64,000 bases of DNA from Diplonema papillatum (taxonomy: Eukaryota > Euglenozoa > Diplonemea > Diplonemida > Diplonemidae), in assembly GCA_030068145.1 (NCBI GenBank), contig JAPJBO010000026.1:310001-374000 (forward strand), read 5' to 3'. How positions within the stretch are numbered: position 1 is the stretch's first letter; every line of letters starts with the position of its first letter. Under the pieces are notes generated by a model. It saw only the letters and a list, made by a program, of their open reading frames with translations. It searched no databases and was not told the origin of the DNA. The position numbers and the translations under genes are program-made. Below, piece after piece: positions 32,009 to 44,714 of this stretch.

Positions 32009-32955
32009 GTTTATTCCCTTATAGCCACCACAATTTTTTTTTATTCCCTTATAGCCACGAAAAAAGAATTTTATTCCCTTATAGCCACGTCAATGTTTTT
32101 TATTCCCTTACAGCCACCACATGTTTTTTAATTCCCTTATAGCCACGGAAAAAGAATTTTATTCCCTTATAGCCACGAAAAAAGAATTTTATTCCCTTAC
32201 AGCCACGAAAAAAGAATTTTATTCCCTTATAGCCACGGGAAAAGAATTTTATTCCCTGACCAGCCTGGACAGCCTGAACCACCCAACCAGACAAGTCAAC
32301 CAGTCCTGGTTGCACCAGACACTAAGTCCTGGCTTTAAGGTATCAACGGCAAGGGTCCTCTGAGTCGTGGTTTCAAGGGGGGTTTTCCCCTGTGAAGGGG
32401 CCCCTCAACAGTTTTCATAACACGGCATCGTAGGTCAAGAAACGGATAAGTGTGTGTTCCTTCTATTTCAGTCTGAACTGCATTTTGCATCCCCTCCCTC
32501 TCCCTCGGATAAAATGCAAAGGACCAATTTTATGATCGGAGCAGCAAGCCTCACGATGTATGGGAACGACAGGGGTATCCTCCTCAGAACTCTCATGTGT
32601 GTCAGGTAGGAACATAGTTTTAGACTGATCTTGCGAGGGGTGGGCACCCTATGGAGAAGGTGGCTCTCCAGGAATAAAATTCTTTTTCCGTGGCTATAAG
32701 GGAATAAAATTCTTTATTCGTGGCTAAAAGGGAATAAAATTCTTTTTTCGTGGCTATAAGGGAATATAATTCTTTTTCGTGGCTATAGGGGAATAAAATT
32801 CTTTTTTCGTGGCTATAAGGGAATAAAATTCTTTCGTGGTGGCTATAAGGGAAAAAAAAACGGTTGTAGTCAGTTCGTGGCTATAAGGGAACAAAATTCT
32901 TTTTCCGTGGCTATAAGGGAATACTGAAAATACCGGGTGGCTATAAGATAATTTG
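32009..32955. repeat. Foldback-like element: two inverted 30-bp minisatellite arrays
   Basis: The left array (32009-32260) has eight units of TTATTCCCTTATAGCCACGA plus AAAAAGAATT. The right array (32670-32955) has about nine units of the exact reverse complement (GTGGCTATAAGGGAATAAAA). They flank about 410 bp of single-copy sequence without a gene. Both arms could pair over about 250 bp. Long inverted repeats made of tandem units are the hallmark of foldback transposons. No target duplication could be confirmed. Confidence 0.8.
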
Positions 32956-32959
32956 CCCT

Positions 32960-34012
32960 TTCTTTTACTTTGACTTGTAAGGTTCTGCTAAGAGGATCTC
33001 TCATCTCCTTCACAGTTTTTAAGCTGGTGGCGCAAAAAGGGGCATCTTGCAAACGGGGTTACCCAGTGCAAAGTACCGTCAAACCGAAGCGGCAGCAGGC
33101 GTGCAAGGGGGTTGGCATGGATGTGTAAACCCTGTTTTAAGTGATTTAGCACGCTGCCATCCGACACTTTTTGGTATAGACAAGCAAGCTTGTTACCATA
33201 AATAAACGCGACGACACGGTAAAGTGTGCACGGTAATGGGACCGCGTACAGTCTTCGGATGGGCGTCCGTGAGCCGGCCCACTTTCCGGTTGGGGGCGCA
33301 TCAAGTCTCAGATGTTTCGCTGGTGTGCACTTGCGCATCTGGCCTTTTCTGAATTACACTTTACACGGCATTTTGAAGGGTGTTTCTTCCTGCATCCACG
33401 TCACAACGACCTCGTCAGGCTCACGCTCCGAGAAAATAGGACTTTGCGCAGTCGTAAAAACAACTTCTCGAATCACACGACACGCGGCTTGATGCAACCT
33501 CGAAAGAAAGCTGGAAGGGAAGTGAGGGGAAACGTGCTTGGAATGGTATGTGCTCAACACCGTGCTTCTGCTCATAGCTCGGGTTCAGTCTGCGGGACGC
33601 ATTTGGCGGACAAGTGAGAGCCGGACACTCTATATCGGATCTTGTTTCTAGTGACGTCTGCAGTGGAACCCGGGATTGCCACACATAACTCTCTTTCGCA
33701 CGTCGCGGCTGCTGCGTCGAGTATTTTCTACAGGGCAGTTGTGTATTCAGGAGGGAAAAAGGGAAGAAAAGGCGAACAAAAAAAAGGATGATGATGATGA
33801 GGAAGGAGGGAGTTGCTGTTTCAGGCTGTTCATTCTTTCCCCCGTTCAGCGCGTTAGCCCTGTTGTCGTTGATTGGGCCCCCCGCGCGCGAAACAGGAGG
33901 GGCAAGTGAAGCAGTGGCTCGTTACTCTCCTACTTTTTCTTTCTCGCGACAATGATTCCGCCGCACCCCCCCAACACAGACACGCGCACAGGTGCTGCCA
34001 GCAACGGACAGA
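32960..34012. other. Spacer, nothing coding recognised
   Basis: Contains an R1 scrap (CGTGCTTGGAATGG ... GCTCAACACCGTGCT, 33534) and an R2-like end (TCGAGTATTTTCTAC, 33718). Confidence 0.4.
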
Positions 34013-34232
34013 CTCGAAAATACTCGAGGGACTGCCTTGTGCTCATTTCGAAGGAGGCTAGAGGGGGAGAAAACAATACAACTACAAAGTGGGTCTTTTT
34101 TTGCTGAACGCTTACGCCCGCCACTTAGCCCAGATTTACCTGTGTTTCGTGTGGGCTACAGCACATTTACCTCCTTTGATCTAACGCAACTGGCAGTCTC
34201 CTCGAGCATTTCCTACAAAGCGGGTGCTTATA
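34013..34232 (+). repeat. R2 element, full length but lacking the middle motif
   Basis: GAAAATACTCGAGGGACTGC at the left and GGCAGTCTCCTCGAGCATTT at the right. The interior follows the R2 order but lacks the CGGCATGCCG segment seen at 25543 and 52955. Confidence 0.85.
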
Positions 34233-34239
34233 CAAAAAA

Positions 34240-34385
34240 TATTTGCTGCGCCCGCCACAGAACCCAGATTACCTGTGTTTCGTGTGGGCTACAGCACATT
34301 TACCTCCTTTGATCTAACGCAACTGGCAGTCTCCTCAAGCATTTCCTACAAAGCGGATGCTTATACAAAAAATATTTGCCGAAAC
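34240..34385 (+). repeat. Tandem duplicate of the R2 right half
   Basis: The 125-bp block from CCCAGATT(T)ACCTGTGTTTCG to GCTTATACAAAAAATATTTG repeats directly after the previous copy with few changes. Confidence 0.85.
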
Positions 34386-37300
34386 CCCGAGTCAGCTATC
34401 TGCCAGAGGCACATGATTCATGATTGAAGCCCGCTGTGCCGTGGTACGGCTTGTCCATCGATTCTTCTACGTAAGCAAAAGAACGCCTGATGGGAAGAGT
34501 CGAAGTGTGTCTGTTCCCGACCGGTGCTTCGGGAGGGCTTGTTGCATAAGCGCTGGTTGAATCGAAGGGCCACTTTTTTTCACGTGGAGTGAGAGCGCTG
34601 CGATGTGCACGAGTGTGGGAGGGACGCAGTGTTGGAAAGCTTCGAGGGACGGGTGACGCTCCCCGGGCAACGTGCATCGGGGGCGTGCTACTTTGCCCGT
34701 GAAACGGACCGAAGGCCGTGACTGGCTATGCTTGTATGAAGCGACGGCGAGGGTCCAGCTGACCCAAATGGCATTTGTCAGACGGCTGACTGCCAGCGTC
34801 TGAGGCAAGTTCCCACCTACCTAACACGCCGTCTGTCAGGGACTCTGGCCAATTTTGGCGGCAACTGAAGATCGCCGCCGCCCCTGGTCCGGAAATACTA
34901 TCTGATTCCAACACAGAACGGGGTAGATGAAATCGACAGGGTGCCATGGAGAGTTGCCCAGGATCACACCATCCGAAACATGGACCGCCTCCGCCAGGCG
35001 CGTTCAACTACTGACGCTGGGCAACCCTTCTCGAGCTGAAGAAACGGGAAGCTGGGCGGAAGAAGGCAGAAAAAAGGAAGTGAAGGGGGGTGGGATCTCA
35101 GTTAGGGGGGGGGGAGGGAGACCCGCAGGGACTTGTCCGGGCCTCCGCAACATTTCAGCACCAAATAGAGGGGGACGCTGCAGCGGCTGAAACTGCAAGA
35201 CGCCCCCAGTAGTGTTATGCAGGTGAGCTTGTTAAGGGTAGCACTTTCTCCGGATGCCACATCAGCGGTGCCGCTGCTGACCGGGGGAATCGGAAGCACG
35301 TGCTGGTCGCATAATTCCACACCGTCTGCTGCGAGTGCACGGATCACCATGCACCAGCAGCGGCTGCCAAATTATGCCGTGAAAGCGTCTTTTGTGCGTT
35401 TGTGGCTTCTTGGCCAATCCGCTTCTAGAAGTTCTGGCGCACTGGTTTCGCTGGCGAGGGGGTCCATGCCGAACTGAGAAGGAAGAACGCGGGTATGGTC
35501 TGCTTCCCTTTCGCGGCATCTTCGCGCAGCGGGGCGTGAGGCAAATAGATTCCCTCCCATAAGATTCCGCCGCAATGGAGCTGCGGTTGGTACGGGCATA
35601 TCTGTTGCATTCATGGGCGTAAGAGGTGGAGAGGGGGGGCAGGGAGAGGGACATAAATGAGTTGCTTTGCGTCACTATTTCACAAGCTAACAGAACGAGA
35701 CATAACGAGAGTGTAGGAAAGGGGGGGGGGGGGGGGGGGAAGTAGGGGGGAGAATAGTCCGAGCAAGAACAAGGAGAAAGAGAGGGGTTGGCGTCGATCC
35801 GAATTTTGTTTAATTCGGTTTCGAGGTCAGAAACGCACGTGGGCCCTGGTTGGGTGGCTTGGCGAGTTTTCCTTCTTTCTGTAGGGTAGGAACTGACCGG
35901 TGGGCCATGCGTCGGTGTGCCTCTTGTGGCAGATACGTGGGTAACACGATGCTGTCAAGTATGCGGCACGCTCGGAGCTTTCTTCCTTTGCTTATGGACT
36001 GCTTCATGTTAAAAGGAGCCGGTGCAGTTTTTGTGTTTCTTTTTTGTTTTTTTTTACTTGGGGGGGAAATCTTAGTTTAACGTTTAGGCACAACATGCCT
36101 CTTGTGCATGTTGATCGGGAGACGGAGTCCTCGGTGGGGCTTCGCATTTTTGAAGTTGTTGAAGGCCAACACCCGACACGAACCCGAGAGTTGTGTTTGT
36201 GGAATATTTCTTTTGGCGACACGAACACGATGAATCCTGAGTTCGGTGCCGGGTAAGCGAGGAAAAGGAAAGCCCCGTGGGTGGTTGTGTTTCTCCCCCT
36301 CTCGCCTCCGCCGAAATCGGCATCGGTCTCATTTGTTTCCGTTCCTTCGAATTGTTTTTTGAAAACGAGTGAGTGCCAGTTTGAACTCCGGCGGTTTTAA
36401 AGTCCTCTTGAGTGACTTTTCGTTGGAATGTTTGTTCCTTCGCGCGCTAACGCATGTGTTGCATCCATTCTTCACTTCTTTGCTTCTTTCCTCTCAGAAA
36501 ACCGGGTCTCAGCGCCTGAAAAGGCGCAATCCATCCGCCACCGTACCCTACTGAGGGTGGCCTTCCGGCGTTTCTTTGAGTGTTTTCTCGTGTCGGTGCA
36601 CATGCTCAGGACCGTTCAGCGAGATGTGGGTCGTGTGGTGTTTCAAGGTTGACCTTTTTAGGGTGAAAGTTTTTTGGGGTTGGTATCAGAACTGTGTGTG
36701 GCAGAGTGAATTTCTTTTTCGTCTGCGTCGAATGCTTCAAACGCGGCAATGTAGTACAAAGACGAGAAACAGAAAAGAGGCAGGGGGAGGAAACGGGGGA
36801 AAGAAGGAGGGCAGTACGGATGCGGATTTAAGGAGGGTTAATTCTATAGAAGAAAGGGGGTGGGGGGAATGCCCGCGGCCGTCCAAGTCACACTAGCCGA
36901 GGCAGCAACTCGAAGCTTCTTGAAGCCAAACCGCCTACTGCTCAAGATGAGCCCTACTTTGGTGTGCTGGTCAGCCATCACCAAAAAAGTGAGAACCGGC
37001 AGTGTGTTGTGTGTTTCGTGTTGGGCTACAGCGCATTAACTCCATTGAGACTTTGCACACGACGGCCTCTTCGAGTATTTTCTACAAATCAGGTGCGTGT
37101 ACACGAAAAGAAAGCTAAATCGTCCCCGAAGTGTGCTTAGTCACACTTCAGCCCACAGCGGGTTTCCAGTGCCGTGTGGCTCTCACACAGTCAATTCGGG
37201 TTTTCCGATGCGTCGTCATACACAGTAAACTCCGGTCTCAGAAGCTGGAGCTGCTTTGCGGGCGAACGTACTTCCTTCTTGCCTGGTTTCTTCATCTAGG

Positions 37301-38914
37301 GTCGCCGCACACGCCGCTTTCCTCGAACTCTTCCTCACCGTCAGTGAAGTGCAGCCGGAGCTAAAGAGGATCCGAAACAGCGGGTGTGGAAAAGCTCCCA
37401 ACGCGCACACCTTCTTTCACGCCATCTTCTGTGGCTGGAGGTTTGCGGGTGTAGGTCTGCGCAGTCGGACAGCAATTTAGAAGTATACGTTTGTCGTCAA
37501 GCTTTCATCGGTTTGTGACTGGCCGTTTCGAGGCCAACAGGCGGCAGCACTTGAAGAGGGTACTCAACAGTCACTGTCGATTGCTGTCAAAAAGAAAGGG
37601 GGGGGGGGGGGGAGAGAGAGGGGTCAATAACATTTATTTTGGTCTGGTTTCCTTGATCCACTCCGGCAGGCATCCTTTTTTCAGGGTCGGCAACGCTACA
37701 CAACCTCTGTGTTTGCATGCCTGGCGGGGAGGAACACATTACATTTTCGTACAAGATCCAACTCCGGGAGAGCACAAGGAGTCAGCCTTGGACTAGTTTG
37801 TAGTTGTTGCGCACGGAGAAGCAAGTAGAAGCGCTCGTTTTCCAAACCGAAGAGTTGTTGTTTGGAAAGGAAAGGATCAACGGAGCGCAAGAACAACAAA
37901 AGTAGAAAGGACGATGCGGAGTTTTGCTGCGGTCGGGGGGGAAATGTTAATGTTTAGACAGAACAATGTTTGATGCTAGTATCAATTCTTCTTCGAAGAA
38001 GATTATACATAGAAAAGAAATGCAAAAGCGGGGAAAGGGCGTGTGGGACTCCATAAACAACCTTGAGGGGTTGAAAGATCTTAGTTTAATGTTTCGGCGC
38101 ATGTGTTTGATGTTAGCATCAGGTCTTATTTTTCTTCTTCGAAGAAGTACGTAGTTGTGTTTTGTTCTCAACGTATTCGTTGTAAGAAGAGGTTGCGGTT
38201 TACGAAGAAAAAAGAGAGCAAAAGAGCGGGGGGAGTGCAAGACTCCTTATGTAAGGAATGAAACCATGACTAGGAGTGCTCTGCTATCTTCTTTTCACGG
38301 GGGGTTTGGGGGGAAGCTTGTTGGGGGGTGGGGTGCATGAAAACCAAGGGGAGGGGTGGACGGATGGCTTTTCGAGCAGCCCGCCAGCCACCATCGCCCG
38401 GCTCCGTTCGTCGTCGCTGTGTACACACAGGGCAACTTCAGCCTCAGAAAGCCGGAATCACTTCTTTTTTGGCGAAAGACTACGCCCGCTTTTCAAAATG
38501 TGGCCAGGGGATGGGGATATGCGAGTTACGACCTGCTCCTTCTGTGGCTGCGGTGTTCACCTTGTGTACGTGCGAAGGGAGCCCGGTTGTAGGAGAAATA
38601 AGAGCTCGTCACTCGCACAACCGCGGCTGATACAAAACTAATGATGATGATGACGGGAAGAGAGAGTTGTTTTCGTTGAACGCAGTGCCTGATCGTTTTT
38701 TACGTAAAGCTGGATTCAGGACGCAAGTGAAAACGCCACGGTTTGCGGCGACGAGCTTCTCATTTCCTCCAACATTTCATGTTTGGTGAAAACTAATCAA
38801 TACATACGCCCTGTTCCACCACCAATCCATAAATTGCGCTTGCAAACAGGTTTATCATTTCGAGAGCGCAAGCCCAAGTTTGCCACACAGGTAAAGTGCG
38901 GAACGGGCCGGAGG
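34386..38914. other. Long spacer without recognisable genes
   Basis: Many short overlapping frames, none with coding bias. It holds a G-run at 35719-35741, an R2 scrap at 37005-37100 (GTGTTTCGTGTTGGGCTACA ... GAGTATTTTCTACAAATCAG) and a G-run at 37598-37613. Two copies of a TTAATGTTT ... GATGCTAGTATCA-like motif containing the palindrome CTTCTTCGAAGAAG lie near 37945-38005 and 38080-38150. Confidence 0.45.
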
Positions 38915-39775
38915 AATAGTTGATTCGCAGCTCTTGACAAAGATAGATGGAAAAAAAGAAGGTGTCTTTATTCTTCGTTTTTTTCTCACGACCGGGGGGG
39001 GGGGGGCAAGGGTACCTGTAAATCCAGGGTCTCCGGGGCCCGGGCCCCGGGCCCCGGGCCCCGGGTTAGCGATAGGGTCCAGGCCCACGGTAATCACGCC
39101 ATCCAAGGATGGAATCTTCAATATTGCAGCTTCCACAACAAGCGGAGAGCAAGACGAGAGAAAATCAAGAAATAAACTTGATAAAATTTGATAAAAAAAG
39201 CTCACAGTCGTGCATTTACCATAGGGGCTGAGCGGGCGGAGGCTCTAAGGTGAAATGGTCAAAATGCCCTGGGAAAAATGTGGGACAAAAACTTTCCGAA
39301 ATGCGGGTTTTTAGGGATTCCGGCCCAAAAAAAAATTTTTTTTTCAACGCCCACCTTGCCACCTGTGACCTTGGGTGGCTGAGCCGTGGTACCCTTTAGG
39401 CAGCCAGCTAGACCTGCCAGAACCTGAAAACCTCCTACAGGTTTCGTGGCTGTGTCGAAAAATACATTCCGAGGACGTTTTTGAACGCTTTTGAATCCGT
39501 TGAGCTCAAGGACAGTCTGGGGCCCTGAATGGAATTGTAAACGAATTGCATCTCGTACCAGAGAGTTTTTCCTTTGGTAATCGTTCAGGGCCAAAAACCC
39601 TGGATTTTTCCAGGGCCCGGCCCCGGATTACAGGTACCCCTGGGGGGGGGGGGGGGGGTCGGTCCTGCTTTTGGCTTTGTAGGTTCTTCCGACTCCCCAA
39701 TTCGTGGTTAGCACAAACTCAAGAGGTCTAGTCAACTATTCCCTGCAGTATTAGAATACTTTCAAAAACAAGAAT
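38915..39775. repeat. R3 inverted-repeat element with a nested R4 element
   Basis: The left end is GAATAGTTGATTCGCAGCTC near 38925; the right end near 39718-39770 is ACTCAAGAGGTCTAGTCAAC then TATTCCCTGCAG, an imperfect inverse of it. Inside, an R4 copy is bracketed by GGGTACCTGTAAATCC (39009) and GGATTACAGGTACCCC (39625), each next to a G-run. A GGGCCCC tandem palindrome is at 39037-39065. The same R3 ends recur at 61600-62100. Confidence 0.65.
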
Positions 39776-40137
39776 CAACACAGGTGCGAGAATCCAGTTT
39801 TTGCCACTTGCAGGTGAGATGCTTTCTCCACTTGTCAGCGCTGAAAAATCCAGGATACTCTTGTCATTCGCCGGAGCGAAAAGCCCAGGGTTTGTCGCTG
39901 GGCAAAGTGCAAGACGTCCAGGTTTGCCATTTGGCAGAAGAGTCGCCAGCCATGTAGCTTGCGCACGAGCAAGCAGAGCAACGCGACGCGACATATTTGT
40001 AGCAGGACGTCGTGCCAAGGCCCTCTCCAGCAAGTCTGCTCTTTTTTCGGTTTGAGGGCGGGATGTTCTAACATAAAACACTTTCCCATCGTACACTAAC
40101 GCTCTGGGTTCAGCAAACAGCTGGCCAGGTTGCAGTC
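39776..40137. other. Short spacer / 3' flank
   Basis: Nothing recognised between the R3 element and the protease stop codon. Confidence 0.4.
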
Positions 40138-42956
40138 CTAGACGGTGGGGTCGTCGGACGCGCTGTCTTCGAACGTGGATGACGAGGAGTTGAAGCTGGT
40201 GCAATCGAAATGCTCGACTTTACTCGCCGCCGCCAGCGGGACTGCCGGCTTGCCTCCTTCGCGGCGCTCGTAGAAGAGGAGGTACACAGGAAGTTGTGAG
40301 AGTGCGTCTTCATCGATTACCTCGACGGTTTCATCATCGTACAGCAGCCACTGGCCGCTTTCTCGGTGAAGAGCAACGGTGGTGTAGTGCCCCATGGTGG
40401 CAGAGCCCATGTGCAACACGGCGGCATACATGTCATACACCGTGTCTTGCGCTGTATCTCTAGTGACCTCATCGAGGTAAGGCCGCATGTCCAACCCACG
40501 AGTCGGGTATTCGACGTGTGCATCGACCTTGGTCCGCGTGCTGTATGGAGTTGTTGGGTTTGCTTCTTCCATATATAGTCTCGAAGTCACGCAAAGGTGA
40601 GAGGATTCTGTGTTCGCTGAAATCGGGCTCGTATTCGCTAGCAGCATCAACCAATACCTCCAGCCTACCTATTTCCACAACTGCCTGGGTACAAGGTTTC
40701 TCTCGTTTCGGGCGTGATATCTAAGTCCTGGAATTTCAGAGATGCGTAGTTTTGTTGAGAGAAGTTCTGAGAACGTCTGTTTTGTGGTTAAGCTTCTGGT
40801 GACAAAAGCTTTGCAAACCTGTGGAGCGAAAACGAAAATTTCTTGAGGTTGATGATGAGGTATTTAGGAAGGGACCACAACGACAGGGTCTTGTAGGCGC
40901 AGCGTGGCACCTTGCAGCGGGGGCACGTCCACGTGTTTTGCTGGTCCAGCTGCTCGCGATCGTTGTGCTGGTGGAGGCACTGCTCGAGCGTCAACTCGGA
41001 GGTTGAAAGTGACGGAGTCGTTGAGAACGACTCGTGGAGCAGGTCGGCCGCGGGCCGTTGGCGGGGGTGCTCGTTCCATATCGCGAGAAAGTGGACCGTC
41101 TTGTGCGAGATGATATCCCGTTCGGTGCGGGCGCGGGTCCAAGGGTCCGCCTGGTTTGTGCACACCATCTCGAAAATGATGTCGACGACGTCGTCCTCGT
41201 CGGCCTCGTCGACGTCCATGAGATGGTTGTCCATCACCACCTTCAGCCGCATCAACTCCAACCCCGGCCTTTCCGCCATCACCGCCTCGTACAATTCGCG
41301 GGTGCTGCTCTGCCGGTGGAGCCTAATAAAGCTCATCTCGCCCGTGCTCCGATGCCCCTCCACGTGATCGACGTGCCCGAGAATGTCCTCATTTTCCTCC
41401 GGTCTCTCTTTCAAGCCGGGCGGCACGCCCCGCCTCAACGGGGGGTGCTCGGCGGCGATCAGCGTGAAGCTGTCGAGTCGCGCGGGGACCAGCAGCTCGA
41501 CCGGGGTGTCCTCGTGGATACACTCGGCCCGGTCGCTGGGCGAGATCGTGAGGAGCTGCGTGGTGACGGCTTGGCCGGGGTACGGCTCGGTGGGGCGGGT
41601 CGCGGCGTGCAGCTCGCGGAGCGCCTGGGCGGCGGAGCCGGCGCGGCGGATCTTGAAGCTGTACCACGTCGCGGGCAGCACGGCGTCCAAGGGCACGTGC
41701 TGGACGCTCACGACGACGTGCGTCATCCGCTCGGAGTTGACCGAGACTTGGAGGTACATGTACGGGTCGAACGACACCGACTGCTGCCCGCAGGAATCGC
41801 ACTCGAGGTGCGACTTCAACAGCCCGTGGAAGAGATCTGTGACGATAGACTGGTTCCGACCGAGGTGGTACCCCCACGCCTCCGCCGCACCGCGGGTGAG
41901 CTCATCCCGGGTTGGGGGACCCTCCTTCAGCGGCGGGTCGGCGGCTTCGACGTATAGCTTGTCGACGACGCGGTTGACGTCCTCGTGGAGGAAGTCGATG
42001 AGCAGGCTGAGGAACTCCTGCGCGTCCTGCTGCTGGTTCGTTCCGAAGGTCGGACTCAGCTGCGCGATGCAGTCGCGGAAGTCCAGCGGCGCGAACGCCG
42101 CGTACCGGCCGCACCACATTTTCTTCAACAAGTGCGCGAAGACCCCCGCAACCTCGCCTCCGTGCCCGATGGGGTTGTCGGCGTTGATGTGGTGGACGTA
42201 GCGGTCGGTCACGAAGTAGTCGCGGAGGAGGGGCGTGTTGCTGAGCGCCTGCACGGCGGAGTTCAAAAAGCAGGTGTTCCCCGCATTCCGGAGGCCGACC
42301 TTGCCGAAGCCGACGTGCGGGTCGGTCGGGGCTGCGCACAAGGAGCGGGGGTCGGATGCGAAGATAGAGAATCGGTCGGAGGGGCGGACGCGGACGGTGC
42401 GCTGCTGGGCCGGGTCCCACGCGAAGTCCGGCGGCACCGCGCACCAGGGGCGGGTGCGCAGCGGGATGACGCGCCGCGGCCGCTGCGGCGGGTGCTGCGG
42501 TGAGTGATCGGCCGCGGCGGTGTGCCGCTTCTTGGTGGGCCGCGCGTCTTCGAGGTCGCCGCGCTCGGGCGGCGCGGGCGACGCGTCCGCAGGCTGGCGG
42601 CCGTCGGGACTCGGCGGCGGAGACGGCGCCGCCTGCTTTCCAGGGGAGTCCGTCTCTTCCGATTCCGCCAACGGGTACGCGGGCCGGTCGCTCGCGTCGC
42701 TGGAGCTGGACGACTGGGGGCTCGCCTTTGTGTCGGCGGGTTCCGAAGCGGGCGCCGTCAGCGCTTCTTCGGCGGCCCGCGGCTTCGCGCTTTCTCGGTC
42801 CGTTTCATACTCCTGGCTGCTGCAGTTCTCGCTGCACTCGCTGAGGCTCGTGTCGAACGAGCCGTAGCACCTGTTCAGCAACACTTCGGGCGCGAACCCT
42901 TTGCTTACCACACAGCCGACCGCCTTGGTTGCTTCTGGACGCCTGTCGAGAAGCAT
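40138..42956 (-). CDS. Ubiquitin-specific protease (USP/UBP, C19), two exons
   Basis: Exons 40819-42956 and 40138-40540 (donor GTTTGC, acceptor CATACAG, phase 2) give 846 residues. The join restores the USP motif KKFSFSLH-STRTKVDAHVEYP. The N-terminal 210 residues are disordered. The Cys box is GLRNAGNTCFLNSAVQALSN, with catalytic Cys about 229. QQQDAQEFLS follows, and CxxC pairs (CDSCG; CPRCK) form the zinc-binding fingers. The His box MGHYTTVAL is in exon 2. A long insert between the two halves of the catalytic domain, with a ubiquitin-like feel (LMRLKVVMDNHLMDV), recalls USP4/11/15 and yeast Ubp12. The role is removal of ubiquitin from substrates in cytosol or nucleus. The start is the ATG at 42956; an in-frame GTG lies two codons earlier. 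The acidic tail may be regulatory. Confidence 0.92.
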
Positions 42957-43339
42957 ATCCACTCAAATTCCGGGTGCGAGGAGAGAGTTTGTCTACACTT
43001 GTGTCCACGACGGTCTTGGCTTCTTCTAGTGTGAGAGTGTGAGTTTGTGTGTCTGTTGTTCTTTCTTTTTCAAAAAAAAAAAAAGATCGGGGGGGAAAAA
43101 AAAAACTGAAACCTAGTTTGCCCCTTTTCGGCCCCTGTGCGGAACCTGGGGTGCCCTGAAGAAGACGGGGGGAAGCTCGCGCGTTTTGCGATGAGAAAAA
43201 GACGCGCTGCGGGCAGACGAAAGCCTGTCCCCCCCTTTTCGGGTTTTCTATTTGTTTTCTGTTGGTTCTTTTGTTTTTTTTCGGTTTTCTTTTCAAGAGT
43301 TTTTCGTAGTGTGTTGTTGTTTTTTTTTTTTTTTTTGTA
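42957..43339. other. 5' flank of the protease gene
   Basis: A/T-runs (43067-43085, 43318-43336) and pyrimidine-rich sequence; no gene. Confidence 0.4.
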
Positions 43340-43470
43340 TAAGCACCTGCTTTGTAGGAAATGCTTGAGGAGACTGCCAGTTGCAATAGATCAAAGGAGG
43401 TAAATGTGCTGTACCCACACAAAACACAGGTAAATCTGGGTTTAGTGGCGGGCGTAAGCGTTCAACAACA
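43340..43470 (-). repeat. R2 right half, reverse orientation
   Basis: Reads in reverse as the 34110-34230 block: TATAAGCACCTGCTTTGTAG, GAAATGCTTGAGGAGACTGC, AAAGGAGGTAAATGTGCTGT, GGCGGGCGTAAGCGTTCAAC. Confidence 0.85.
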
Positions 43471-44559
43471 TGCGTGGTTTGACGTAGTCAAGGTGGTGGA
43501 AATCCTATTCGGTAGTTAGTTAGTTCAGCGGGTTTGATGAGATTCGAGGTCCAGTTTTTTCTTGTTCGTTTTACTAACACAGGTACACGTGCCCTCGACA
43601 CATTGCTCGGGCGCTCTGATCCCGGGGCGAAAGACCCATCAATCCTAAGGTTCTTTCCGTCAGACTTTTCCAGAGGGCAGCCAGAAGCAGACAGCGAAGG
43701 CCTGTGATTCCTACCACAGTGTGAGGTAAAACTAAACATTGAACACGTTGGATGCCCTCCTCCCTCTCCAGCATTCCTTTCGAAGGATTCCGGTCTGGCT
43801 TTCATCGCACTTGCGCAGCGCCAGTACCTTCTGGTACGTGCGAGCAAGGAGAATCACTAGGAGCGGTACCTGTCGCCGGTCTCCACGCTGCACCCTCGTG
43901 TTTTAAGAGGCCGGTATCTGCGAGGTTCCAGTTGCCCGCTGAGACTCCTAGCAGCTTCAGCCGTTCTCCACTGCGCCCGGTTGGCCTTCTTCTTTCTTCG
44001 GGGCAAAATATTGGTCACGAGCACACTGAACTCGGTTCCCTGACACTGCTGCGGATGAACACCCCCTAATTGACCAGTCAGGGCGTGCGGCGCGAGTCTT
44101 TGCCGAAGCTTGGATTCATCGCGAAAAGGCGGGTGCAAGGCAGCAGAAAATGGGAGCGGCGCGGCTTTGTGAACGCGACACGTTGGAAGACCGCTCGAGG
44201 CGGAGGGCTGGGGCAGCTGCGCCGGATTGCGGCGGCGACAAAGTGGCCGCCCCCTCGAAAATGTATTTTTGGTTGGGAGGCTGCTGAGCGGCGTGCGCAG
44301 GGGACGATCCAGACGCGCTCTGGGTTGATACGTTTACACCGCTCGCTCGGCATGTTGGCACACTCTCCCCGTTCTAATTATCTTGCGGTCTTGATCCAGG
44401 CCACGGCAGCTATTGGTCCCGGTACGTGTTATCCTTTGACTGACAGTGTGCCGGTGCCCGGTGGTGAACAGCGCGTGTCAAAAATATCAGACGGTCACGA
44501 CGAGAGTTCACACGGGTTTGTTTCTTCACCGCCGTACCGAGAACTCGCCTCTCCGCTTT
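43471..44559. other. Spacer, nothing recognised
   Basis: No coding bias in either strand. Confidence 0.4.
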
Positions 44560-44714
44560 GCTGCGGGGGGATTGCAAGAACGTGCTTGGAGTGGATATGT
44601 GCTCAACACGGCACTGCTCCCGTGTTTCGGTCCTTCAAGCCGCGACACATAAGGCGGGCCATCGTCAGCGCGGAAGAGTGTCTGCAGACAGCACAGCAGT
44701 ATGAGTCTGGCTTG
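44560..44714. repeat. R1 repeat, copy 1
   Basis: Contains GCAAGAACGTGCTTGGAGTG, GTGCTCAACACGGCACTG, GTGTTTCGGTCCTTCAAGCC and GAGTGTCTGCAGACAG. It recurs at 45010-45232, 46905-47085, 51385-51525 and 53880-54005. Confidence 0.75.

Noticed and set aside
32009-32260. CRISPR-like array of 30-bp repeats
   Set aside because: Units abut or vary at their ends with no unique spacers of constant length, and the genome is eukaryotic; it is a minisatellite arm.
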